Assembly (NCBI GenBank): GCA_002049455.2
Contig: KV918884.1
Location: 141,331 to 205,330, forward strand
DNA from: Porphyra umbilicalis
Lineage: Eukaryota > Rhodophyta > Bangiophyceae > Bangiales > Bangiaceae
Length of the DNA stretch: 64,000 bases
Direction of reading: 5' to 3'
Shown: positions 1 through 9,520 of the stretch, one piece after another
Position numbering within the stretch: the stretch's first letter is position 1
Layout of the letters: every line of letters begins with the position of its first letter
Position numbers and translations under genes: made by a program
The notes under the pieces: generated by a model
Told to the model about the DNA's origin: nothing
What the model saw: only the letters and a program-made list of their open reading frames with translations
The model's database searches: none

Positions 1-1540
1 ATTCGAGCATCTCCCAGTCGGAAGCCACAGGTGCCCGGTGACAGCCACGGAGCTTTACCGTAGAGAGGCACAAGTGCTTCTGCATGTTGCAGCAGTGCCT
101 TGTTTTCATATGACTGCGCACTATTCTTACGTGCTCTTACTTCAGTGTGTATGCTCTCCCGTCCGCATCAACATGCCCAATGCTTCTAATAGAAGACTGA
201 GAAGGCCTCTGTGGTATTTCGCCTGGCTTGTCGGCCACATGTCGAGCAGAAAAACGTTTCACAGAGAAACAGATACGGTCGCTTCACACAGCTGACGCTC
301 TTTTTTCGTGAGCGAGCAAGGTGCCTATGGTCTTCACCTGACCAGGTGGCTACCAGCATCCACTAGCGCTGAATAGGCCTGGCACTAACACGTGTTTCGC
401 ACGCATCACAGGGATGCTACCTTGTCTTGATCGTCTCTATGTCCCCAACGTGAGCGGGACCACTTCTATTTTGGGCAATGCGTATTTGCGGACACATAGT
501 CCCAGAGGATCTGCAGTCCACGAAATTAGCCAAACTGAGCTCGATAAGTGCGTCGCAACGAGGAAACGGCGTTGGAGCGCTCTTCGATTGATGCCAACCA
601 AATGGCTGGAAAGTGTGCTCTCAGGACGGCCCGCTATGATGCTTACCGAACAGGACTCCGCATGTCGATTGCAGAGCACGACTCCGCATGACTCTCTCAG
701 ACGTTCGCGCGTGCCACGCATCACGACTTCGAGCGCGAACAGGAGCGATCGCTGACTCATGCGCTGTTCATACACGATAAGCGGGTACCAGCACCGACAC
801 GGACTGTCCACGGCCTCAAGAAAGCGCCACACCCAATGGCAACTACGTGTGTACGTATGCGGTTGTCGCGCGTGATTGGACTCATCACATCCAGCGTACA
901 TTCAGCATCGAACCGAGGCACACGCACTGTCCAAGCCTTTTCAGAAGGCACACTCCTTGCTGAGGGCGTGCCTGAGCTTCCTTCACGCCACCACATCTAG
1001 GTCTGTGCAGTCCATCGCCATCACGGCGAGCATTAATGACAAACGTGGTCAGGATTTTCGCAATCTACAGTTCTACAGCGCCCTGCATACCAAGCCCTGC
1101 AAGGTGCCCATCCTCTACCGACGTACTTTCGCTCTCTCCCGATCATCTATGGGATCTCCACGGCCGACTGCCGCACGCAGGGGGTTGGCGACGGCCTTCC
1201 GCACCACTTGGAGCCTCAGCACTTGAAGAAAGAACATTTTTTGGCCTCGCCGTTCCCTTACCCGCCCGCCATAAGACGACCAGCTCGTCGTCCCCGTCAC
1301 CCCCTCTTGCGCCGACCTGAACGCCGGATAAGCAAAGTTGGCGTCGTTTGCATCGGATACGACAAAAGCTCAAGATGGGAAATCGCAGCCTTGACTGGGT
1401 CCGGTCAAGGTGCTGCCCAAGGTGATATCTACAATTTGATTGCTACAGCATAGGCGCACCTCACACAACGTGACAGCACCTGATTTGGAACAGGGTCTCC
1501 AGGAAACCACCGACAGAGCTGTCGTGGGGCGGCCCTGACA
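1..1540. other. No recognisable gene
   Basis: Balanced base composition. Short open frames exist on both strands (for example 414-755 plus and 437-901 minus, which overlap each other), but none shows a known motif or a coding-like composition. I see no repeat or RNA gene here. Confidence 0.5.
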
Positions 1541-2260
1541 GTGTGTGTGAGGGGGGTGCCCAGATCCAACCCAGTACCCGCCTTCCGCGGCGCCGCCCCC
1601 GGCACCGCCACCGCTGCTGTTGCTGCCGCCGCCGCCGTCGCCGCCGCCGCCGCTGCCTCGCCGGCCTCGGTCTCCCGCTCGTAAACGCTGCGCTGCTGCC
1701 CCCGTCTTTGCCTCTAGGCTTTCCCGTTCCTCTTACGCCCCCCCCCCACGGTCCCGCCTGCTGCATCTTCTCTTTTTTGCGGTGCCGCCAGACGTCTTGG
1801 TGGCTGCCGGTGGCCGCTGCTCCGGCGGCCGGCCGGCAGCGGCCTGGCGCTGCTGGGCTGGCGGCTGGCGGCTCACTGTTCACATACCCCGCCTCCCTCA
1901 TTCCGCTCTCGTTCTCACCACCTCTTCTTCCCGCTCCCTTCCCCCCCCCCCCTGTTCCCGCGGTCATCCTTTATAGCGGCCGCGCGGTTGCCTGTTCGTG
2001 GCGGCGTCCCCGCTTCGCGGGGTGCTGCTGGTGAGGCTCATCGCCGCATCGGCGCGGTCCCCCGCGGCTGTTGGCGGCCATGTCCGCTTCGCTTGGTCCG
2101 TACGCGGATAAAATCTACAGGTCGGGCCCGTCGCCTACGCGCCAGCAGCGGTTTTTTGTGATCTCCGGGTCGCTCCTCCGTGCACGGCTGCCCGCTGCGT
2201 GGAGCGACGGGGAGCGTTTGTTGGGGGGAGACGCGCAATGTTTTCTTATGACGTCACAGG
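1541..2260. repeat. GC-rich low-complexity segment
   Basis: A run of CCG/GCC/GCT triplets lies at about 1608-1670, and pure C runs lie at 1738-1747 and 1941-1952. The plus strand is strongly pyrimidine-rich from 1690 to 1960. The open frames here (1543-2034 plus, 1461-1967 minus) translate to Pro/Arg/Ser-rich low complexity and are most simply by-products of the triplet repeats. A CpG-rich promoter region for the gene copy that starts near 2267 is possible but not shown. Confidence 0.6.
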
Positions 2261-2266
2261 AGCAAT

Positions 2267-2640
2267 GTGGTGGCACCCAGGCGGTTCTTTGCTTACGAGA
2301 CTGCCGACTTCGTTCTAGTTTTCGTAACTGCTCTGATTGTGGTGCCCGCTGAAGCCGCCCAAAGGGCGCTGCTGGACACCAACTCCTCGGATTGGCGGAG
2401 AGCGCACGTCCCGGACGAGTTTAGCCACCTATTGCGGCCCCTGCTCCTGGCGCACCACCCTTCACATGAAGAGCTCAAGAAGGAGCAAAAAGCAGTAGAT
2501 TTCACGAGCGGCTCTTGCGCAGATGCAGGCAGCAATGCAGACGGTTTCAGAATCACTTGCATTGACCAGAAAACTAAAGACAGAGATGACAGCAAATGCA
2601 CTGACAATCCATTACCAGAGAAGGCGCGTGCCGCAGAGAA
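2267..2640 (+). pseudogene. N-terminal part of repeat/JmjC gene copy A
   Basis: An open frame from ATG 2267 reads about 125 residues of unique, charged sequence and then runs in the same frame into the Gly/Arg/Asp-rich array that begins near 2641. The join in one frame is why I take Gly/Arg as the array's coding frame. The hydrophobic start (residues about 8-30) could be a signal or membrane segment. The rest is Lys/Asp-rich and hydrophilic. The frame stops with TGA at 2819-2821 inside the array, so as it stands the gene is broken. I do not recognise the N-terminus, and it shows no obvious similarity to the N-terminal ORF of copy B (33917-36337). Confidence 0.35.
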
Positions 2641-3990
2641 AAGCACACTATATGGCGGCTCTGGGAGCCGTCGCCGGAGCTCTTCGAGTGGCGGCAGTGC
2701 CGCTGGATCCGGAAGCAGTCGCACAGAGCGTTGGAGGGGAGGGCGCTGTGGTGCACGCGGCGGTCCAGGTGCTCAAGACGAAGACACGTCTGGTGGTGGC
2801 CGTATTGGCGGTGAGCAGTGAGGCGGTCATGACGAACAAAGACGCGGTGATCGAGGTCTGTCTGACGCTGGCCGCGATGGTGGCCGTGTAGGTCCAAGCG
2901 CTTGTGCAGGAGGTGGGCGTCGCGATGGAGGCGATATTCAAGCAAATAAACATCAAGACGCTTGTGGTTTTGGAAGTGTCCGCGGTGGGCAGGTTGGCGG
3001 TCAAGAAGGACACGCACACGTTTGTCGCCGTAGGTCTGTTGTTGACAGTGATCGCAGCAGTGTCGGTCACGCTTGAGATGCAGGTGACGGGCCTCGTGGT
3101 TCTCGTGGTGGTCTGTGTCCTCAACACGAAGACCCGCCGGAGGTGGTAGTGTTGACTGTGGTCAGAGTGGAGGTAGAGATGAACAAGCACGCGGTTGTCG
3201 TTGTCGCTCTGGTGTTGGCCGCGAGGGCGGCCGTGGAGAGCAGAGTGGAGGTGCGGGTGGCGAGCGTCGTTGTGCAAGCTACGTTCAAGATGCTCAAGAC
3301 GGATACCCGCCTGGTGGTGCCCGCGTTGAAAATGGGCAGAGTGGCGCTCCTGATGGAGAAGCACGTGTTGGTCGTTGTCGGTGTGATGTTGGATCCGATG
3401 GCGGCAGTACCTTTCAAGTTGAAGGTGGCGGTCGAGGAACGACGCGCCTGGTGGTGGCAGTGTTAGCAGTGGTCAGGATGAAAGTCAAGATGAACAGAAA
3501 CGCGGTCGTCGTGATTGGTTTGGTGTTGGCCGCGATGGCGCCCGTGGCGGTCAAGGCGGTGGTGCGGGTGGCGAGCGTCGTGGTGCTCGCGGCGGTCAAA
3601 ATGCTCAAGATAAAGACACGTCAAGTTGTTGCCGTATTCGAACTGAGAAGAGTGGCGGTCATGATACACAAGGAAGCGGTGACCGAGGTCGGTCTGACGC
3701 TGGTCGGTATGAAGGCCCTGTCGGCCTAGGGGCTGATGCAGGTGATGGGCGTCGTGGTTCAGGCGACGTTCGAGCAAATCAACATCAAGCCGCTTCTAGT
3801 GGTAGAGGTGTCTTCGGTGGGCGAGGTGGCGATCGAGATGGACACGCACCTGGTGGTCCCCGTAGGTCTGATCTTGGTTACGATTGTGGCTCTGTCGGTC
3901 ACGCTGGAGATGCAGGTGGCGGGCGTCGTGGTGTACGCGGCTGTCATGGTCGCCACGACGAGGCGCCGTTAGGTGGTGGCCGTGTTGATG
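2641..3990 (+). repeat. Array A, first block: ~174-bp coding-like repeat
   Basis: Degenerate tandem repeats. A marker string (GTGCTCAAGACGAAGAC at 2769 and related strings) recurs at 3117 (348 bp, two units), 3290 (173 bp) and 3601. In the Gly/Arg frame each unit reads Gly-Gly, Gln-Asp, His-Asp and Arg-Gly-rich sequence. A second frame reads Val/Leu/Met-rich sequence, and the minus strand is also open for long stretches. One-base changes in spacing (173 against 174) fit the move of the Gly/Arg frame from phase 2 to phase 1 along the block. No stable secondary motif is evident beyond the unit itself. Confidence 0.75.
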
Positions 3991-4759
3991 ATGGCCAGAG
4001 TTGCGGTCGGAGTCAAAGGTTCTCAGGGATATGTATTTTGGGGCAAATTAGGATACGGATACACGCCGATGCCGTGTATCTGATAACGGAAGCTTCCCTT
4101 GACTCAGATGCGGACACGCATGTCTGCCTCCGAAGCCGAATTATGAGGTACAACATATTCGTATCTGAATACAATTATCGTATCTGATTATATCCGCACA
4201 AGTCCGACAGACAGCACATAAGCATCTAGAGGAAGACACCATTCAGACACTTTTCGAGTGCTGCATGGGCGTTAGGTACGAAGTGACATTCCCATTTGAT
4301 GATGCGCCCCAACGGGCGCGGTCCAGGCGGTTCCCAGCCGTTTTTGTCGACGGTCATCCGAAGGACAATTCTGAATTTCGTGTCACACTTTGCTGCGGGC
4401 CGAGTCGCGTGATTGAATGGTTTCTTCCTGGTGGGACAGGATCGCCGCTCGTCGCTTCAACATGTTTGCACATGAATCGCCAGATTGTCGGAAAGTGAAA
4501 AGGGAGGTCGACTGCGTTTTCTTGCAGTTCTGCCGGCTCGAGAAGTCCAATCGTCTCGTATATCCCTGCATCCTGACTCTCATATCTTGGATACGGATCT
4601 GATGCAATCTCGCTTTTTTTTGTCGAACAGGATGGGTATATTCTCTCCTCTCTTTCTCAGAATGCATTTGGATGTGCGGCATCGGCGGGTATCCGAAGTG
4701 GCGACGGATATTATGCCTGGATATTTATCTTTGGGACGCATCCATGACAACACCCTGTC
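3991..4759. other. Spacer inside array A
   Basis: Non-repetitive, more AT-rich DNA separating the two blocks of array A. It contains several scattered GATACGGATA / TATCCG-like strings (about 4050-4210 and 4590-4720), which suggest a decayed short repeat. A 77-codon frame at 4265-4498 has no recognisable motif. It could be an old insertion into the array. Confidence 0.4.
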
Positions 4760-5450
4760 AGGATGGACAGGCATGAGATATTCGTGGTGCACAAGATGAT
4801 TACGGGGGCCGCGTTCTTTCTCGGTCTGATGGTGGTCGTCGAGCTTCGGACGTTGGCGAAAGTGACAGCATCTGTGGTCACGATGGTGTCCCAGTTGCGC
4901 AAGACCGTGGCATCTTACGTGGTAATCATTAGTATGGTAGACATGACGGCCAATGTGCAGGGGCATGCGGCCGTTGTCCAGTCGGTGACGGCGGAAAAGT
5001 CGGTCGACGTGAAGATTTATCCTGTGGTGGCAGCGTTGGCGGTGGGTAGAGCGAAGGTCAATGTGAACAAGAACGAGGTGGTCGCTGTCGGGCTGATGCT
5101 GGCCGCGATGGTAGTCCTGTCGGTGATGGTGGCGATGCAGGTGGTAGGCGTCGTTGTGCTCGCGGCGCTGAAGGTGCTGAAGACAAAGACTCGTATGTTC
5201 GTGGCAGTGTTGGCGGTGGGCAGAGCGGCGCTCATGATGATCACACACGCGGTGGTGGTTGTCAGCCTGACAATGACAGGGATGGAGGCCGTGCAGGTCA
5301 AGGTGAAAATTTCTGTGATGCGTTTTGTGGTGCAGGCGGTGGAGGAGGTGCTCAAGATGATCACTGGGGCCGCGGTCGTCGTCGGTCGGATGTTGCTCGT
5401 GGAGATGTGGACAGTGTCAAATGTCAGGACAGTCGTGGTAAAAATGGCAA
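4760..5450 (+). repeat. Array A, second block: ~174-bp coding-like repeat
   Basis: This is the same repeat family as the first block: marker strings at 5174 and 5348 are exactly 174 bp apart. The Val/Leu/Met frame is open from 4763 to 5623. The Gly/Arg frame (phase 1) passes without a break into the linker ORF at 5451-5856, which supports Gly/Arg as the real frame. The minus strand is also open (4580-5248 and 5017-5562) because of the repeat's composition, and I do not count those frames as genes. Confidence 0.75.
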
Positions 5451-5856
5451 TCGAGTTGTGCACCAGGTGCGCGTGCCGTGGGGGCGGATTCACTCTGATT
5501 CCTGGGTTCTTGTTCGTGCCGATGTGGGGCACGGCATTCGTCAAGTCGTTGATCCCAATCATTGCGCTGCTTCAGCCGCGGCCGGAGCACTCTGTGACGC
5601 TTGTGCTGTCAATCGAAGCATGAGCACCACCGCAGGACACGAAGCCTATAGCGTGCAGCTCTCACAGCGACTCCCGAGCGGGGATGGTCGAGGATGCTTG
5701 AAAGACACTCATTCTGACAAGCTTCCCGCTGCTGACAGCACAGCCGCTCCACAAGCGGATGGCGCTCGTCGAAAACCCCGACGCTTGCAACACGGGGACC
5801 CTATCGTGCAGACGCGGGCAGCCGCGCAAGTGGCCCTGGGCTTTCTTTCAATCTGA
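5451..5856 (+). pseudogene. Linker ORF between array A and JmjC domain
   Basis: The Gly/Arg frame of array A continues as a non-repetitive open frame, Ser/Ala/Arg-rich with a Cys cluster (CDAC, near codon 72 of the 5407-5856 frame), to a TGA/TAA-rich stretch after 5856. It is in the same phase as the JmjC frame that starts at 6385. In copy B the array is likewise followed by a linker ORF (44896-45978) and then a JmjC domain. The two linkers do not align convincingly. Confidence 0.35.
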
Positions 5857-6384
5857 AGAAAGTGTCTATTTTTTGCTTCAGTTCCAAATAGGGAATCGGA
5901 ATTCATGGTTTAATTAGATCGCACGCAGCGTCGATTCGGACGTTTGGTACACACTAGTAATACCTGATATTCGAGCTGTGCCATCATTAGAGTCCCAGCG
6001 AAATGTTAGGGTGAAGGTCCGTGTGCGGGTTCAGACTTTTCAGCAATGCGCAACTATTGTCAGCCAGTCCTTCGTGTAGCAGCATAGAGGCTGCTATGTT
6101 CCGGCACACCCGGAGGCAGATTGTCTCATAATCTGGACATTAAATGTCCAGATTTGGCTTGGTTGGAAGGCCGATTGGGCCCGTGGCTTAGTGGTCAAGG
6201 TATCGGACTACATCTCGAAGTCGTGGCTTAGATACGCTATCCTTCGAGATCTACCTTTTCAAGAACCTCCTGGCGGCTGACAATAGCGGATGCTTATTTT
6301 GTCACGCTTGGCTGGCAGTGCAGTGCCGGACCCTGCTATCATGCGCGACAAGCTCCAAGTGCAGGTGCCGCCTCTGCACGAGAG
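5857..6384. other. Gap before JmjC A: palindrome and tRNA-like A box
   Basis: No open frame is convincing. A perfect inverted repeat (ATCTGGACAT, 3-base loop, ATGTCCAGAT) sits at about 6131-6153. At 6184-6200 a string like a tRNA A box (TGGCTTAGTGGTCAAGG) occurs, but I find no B box at the right distance and the anticodon arm does not fold. An intron or a decayed exon of the JmjC gene could also lie here. Confidence 0.35.
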
Positions 6385-7257
6385 ATGCTGCTATCGCCTG
6401 CTCTTCTCGAGATAAAGAAGCGCGAAAGCACAACCGCTCTTCGCGCCCGATACAAGGGCCTCAGTGTACCGCGGCTCACTTTGAACTTGAATGATCTGAG
6501 GGTCACCTGGGTGAGAGGTGTGACATCAAACGGCTACGACACAAAAGCCATGGATCCCTCAAAGCCTCATACAATAGACGTAAACTACTCATCGAACAAG
6601 ATTCCAACCAATGAAGATAGGTTTGACTGGAGCCTGGGTAACAGTGCCTGTGTATCTGGACCAGAGCCATTGCTATCAAGGGAACGTTTCTGCAACCCTC
6701 GTACGCTGAGCTACAACAGCATGTCAGGCGCATGGGCCACAGACGAGGTCATCATCACTTGTCTGCTCTAGATGGGAAGCGTCCGCTCGCACTTCAGCTG
6801 GCACGTTAACGACCAACTGCTTCAGTCAGTCTCCTACCTGCGGTCAAGAGTGAGTACGGTCTGGTTTTCCGTTCCGAGAACTGAAGTCCCACAGATGCTA
6901 CGTGTCATGAGTGAATGTATGGACCATGTCGTGCTGGCGGCAGCAGGACAAGATTTGTGGAAGCTTCTCGCGGAAAATGCCGTCTTGAGGCCGGCGTCCT
7001 TTTTCCTCGCCTACGGCGCTCGCGTCGGCTTCAATGAGAAAGAAGCAGGGGTTTTCGTCGTGACAGGATACGAAGTTTCACACAGCGGCTTCAACCAAGG
7101 GACTAACGTAGCATTTCCAGTGAATATTGCGTGCACTGGCTGGATTGTGCGCGCGATTGAACTCGCGGCCCACTGCCCAGGAAAGGTTGGTATGAAGATC
7201 CCTTCCGAGAAGCTGCTGGTTCTGAGCGCTCTGAAGCTTGCTGATGGGACTTGTTGA
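6385..7257 (+). pseudogene. JmjC histone-demethylase-like domain, copy A
   Basis: The frame from 6385 is interrupted by TAG at 6769-6771 and then open to TGA at 7255-7257, with no frame change. The second part (161 residues from 6772) shows the JmjC core. FSWHVND places the first iron ligand at His11 (codon 6802). WFSVP follows, then GVFVVTG and HSGFN, with the distal ligand His104 (codon 7081). This is the order seen in KDM4/KDM5-type JmjC lysine demethylases, which are Fe(II)/2-oxoglutarate nuclear enzymes. The acidic residue of the HxE/D motif is Asn here, which would weaken or abolish metal binding. The paralogue at 45966-46988 keeps Glu and aligns over the whole length, including TWVR-VT and RF-NPRTL upstream. 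With two stops and a lost ligand I treat it as a pseudogene. Confidence 0.75.
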
Positions 7258-7818
7258 TGCGGTGACGCGCGATGAAAAGCGGAATGCGACCCAGCAGAGT
7301 TTCGAAGAGACCTGAGAGTCATGACGTCCTAGTTGACGGAGTACCTGGACTGCGTCCTGGAGTACATGTGTCGCAACTCGCACCCGGCGTGGAAGGGAAA
7401 GAAGCCAACTGTGCTGGACTTTCAAAAGGACTTCCAGGGTGTTGAGCAGTTCATCCGTTACAACGCGATTACACCAGCGGGGAACCCCTTGGTACTACCG
7501 CACAAGAACGGGGGAACCACTACAAAATTCTCTGTCGACGGTGCGGCGTGCTCTCACTGTAAATTGATTGTCTTGTTGTCTGTAGTCGTGTGTCCGGCCT
7601 GTGTTGAGCAGCTGACAGATGGAGCAGGCCCTAGAGCGCCATTCTGTTTCCAGCGATGCGCTCCAGCCATGTCCGACAACTCGCACTACCAGCCCGAGCA
7701 GACCGACGGGAAGCAGCCGCTCCTCGTCTGTTGTCACTCTCCTTTGGTGATGCGGCCGCTTTCCAATGGCCGCGCTCACCTGCTAGTGTCTATTCTACCG
7801 CAATCTGGCATCAAATGA
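7258..7818 (+). pseudogene. C5HC2-like zinc finger downstream of JmjC A
   Basis: The same frame continues past TGA 7255, TGA 7273 and TAG 7330 into an open frame from 7333 to 7818. At codons 73-90 of that frame it reads CSHCK, then LLS, then CPAC (7549-7602). This matches the spacing of the C5HC2 finger that follows the JmjC domain in KDM5/JARID-type demethylases, with more Cys at codons 105 and 109. Finding JmjC then C5HC2 in one phase supports a KDM5-like ancestor. The frame's end runs into the inverted-repeat element at 7787, so the true C-terminus is lost. Confidence 0.5.
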
Positions 7819-8082
7819 TGCCCGGTTGGGCATCAAATGATGCACCCTCTCACAGGGCCAGACAACGACGGTTCGACCCCCCCTGTTGAGGCATGAGGAG
7901 CACCCCCCGTTTGTATCCAGAGCATTTTTGCTGGGATCTCCCCCAAGAATCACAAAGCATCGCTGAGTCCATTTCTGCTGTCAAAAAGAGCGTCAGAGGT
8001 CGGGAAATACGAAAACAAACGCTCCGAAAATGGGCATCATTTGATGCGATTCGCATCAAATGATGCTGCGGTAGAATAAACA
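7787..8082. mobile_element. Small inverted-repeat DNA element, family A (MITE-like)
   Basis: About 296 bp with matching ends: TGTCTATTCTACCGCA at 7787 and its inverse TGCGGTAGAATAAACA ending at 8082. The ends are flanked by CTAG on both sides (7783-7786 and 8083-8086). Just inside the ends are palindromic GCATCAAATGATGC strings (about 7809-7845 and 8034-8066). It has no coding capacity, so it would need a transposase in trans. The CTAG (or internal TA) target duplication is supported independently at 39785-39788, where the same end interrupts an LTR whose partner LTR has the empty site. Confidence 0.75.
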
Positions 8083-8957
8083 CTAGCGGAGAAGTTGAAG
8101 AACTTTGGGGCGAAGAAAGGTGACAAGATCAGCAGCGTGTTGGTTGTTTCTGAGGTTCGAGTTTCTGGGATGAGTGTGAGTCTGTGTTCAGCGAGTTGCC
8201 GCGCAGAGGTTACCGTTGTGACGTGCGCTGTACTTCTTCGACTTTTTGGAATGGCTCGAAACGAGCACTCTCCAGACAAAGATGCTATGGGTAGGAGCGG
8301 CTCAATCCGTGCTTCTCGCCCAGCCACTCACGTGGCATTGGCATGGCTCGCGATCCACGAACTATTTCCGCAATCCACACTACAGCGTACAAGTTACGGG
8401 GTCGGAAATAGGCTAAGACAAAAGTGCCCGTAGTGCAAAGATAGCACATTTGCAAGTGCGACGCACAGATGAGAAGCATGCGCCTTACGCATTACTCTAC
8501 CCACTGTGTACATACTCTGCAAATGAGACGTGAAGCTTCCCTCAACCACATGTGAAATGAAAGCCCGACTCCTTGGTGAACAGCACATTGTGCGTACCGC
8601 AAGCCAGAACAACAGCAGACTGCTTCACCCGCTGAGCGCGCCCGAGAGACACACTGGGGTAAGGATTAAGTGAGACCACCGCAGGATTTCCTACGATGGA
8701 TCAGGCAAAATCCGACATTGTCTACGCTTCACACTCGGGGTGTAGATCTTGCGCCAAGTGCCGACCGCTCGGACCCGACAAAAGTGAAATCTCTGCACTC
8801 CTGTGGTACCGGAGTCGCTCACTGCGTAAGATGGCCCTCCGTTCTTGAGCACTGACAACGTCGACCGCTCTCGAATGGGGAATGATCTCTGCGAGTGCCT
8901 GGCTCTCCTCCAGAACTTAATGAGCGCATTGGGTGCATGAGCCCTTCAGAGCTTCTG
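8083..8957. other. Unassigned stretch
   Basis: Several short frames exist (8095-8433 plus, 8037-8327 minus), none with a recognisable motif. The base composition is like that of 1-1540. I see no repeat. Confidence 0.4.
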
Positions 8958-9354
8958 AGAGCATATCTCTGCTGGCAATTGGCAAATTGCCACAAGTAGC
9001 CCCCCTGACTGGCCAGAGCCTATGTAATGTGGGAATTGGCCTGTGGCATGCCCTTCGGGGGATAAAATCCGCATTGTTCTTTTTATTACTATTCTTTTGC
9101 TTGCCTGTCTTATCCGTCTGCCGGCACTCATTACGATCGCATGAGATCGGACTGTCGCACGACCAGTGCCCTCGTCTAAGTTACGTCACCATGAGTCTGG
9201 GGTCGCTGTCGTGGGCACCACCCGGCTCCCCATTGGATGCCCTTCAACAAAATGTCTTTCTTCCTCGTCGCGACGGCGATAGAACTCGCTTTATTGCTTG
9301 GTTACGGTTGGTTCAAATACACAGGTATTTGAACCAATGTTATTACTACGATAT
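8958..9354 (+). repeat. 5' LTR of chromovirus element 1
   Basis: It aligns along its length to 18943-19341. Both begin near AGCATATCTCTGCT and share GGGAATTGGCCTGTGGCATG, a T-rich tract, TTGCCTGTCTTATCCGTCTG and ATACACAGGTAT. The outer edges are uncertain by several bases because the two copies have diverged. Confidence 0.7.
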
Positions 9355-9355
9355 T

Positions 9356-9372
9356 TGGTGGAGCAGCGCCGG
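9356..9372 (+). promoter_or_regulatory. Primer binding site candidate, element 1
   Basis: TGGTGGAGCAGCGCCGG lies directly after the 5' LTR. It starts with the TGG expected opposite a tRNA CCA end. The matching tRNA is not identified. Confidence 0.45.
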
Positions 9373-9520
9373 ATACCCTCGCCTTCGTCGTTTCTCGCGG
9401 CACGGTGTTTCCGAGAGCTTTCGCGATGACTCGTGGCATTGTGACGGTGTCGATACGGTCGCTTCGCGCGCTGGGCGTTAGCCATCGACTTGGTGGCGTG
9501 TCGCTGGGGGCTTCACGGTT

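Noticed and set aside
1541-2034. Proline-rich protein gene
   Set aside because: Overlapping frames on both strands arise from triplet repeats and C runs; no start context or conserved part.
2641-5450. CRISPR array
   Set aside because: Repeats are degenerate, contiguous and coding-like, with no unique spacers of constant length. The window is eukaryotic.
2523-5623. Val/Leu/Met-rich plus frames and long minus-strand frames in array A taken as genes
   Set aside because: They are alternative readings of one tandem repeat. Only the Gly/Arg frame is continuous with unique sequence on both sides.
6184-6260. tRNA gene
   Set aside because: Only an A-box-like string; no B box and no cloverleaf.
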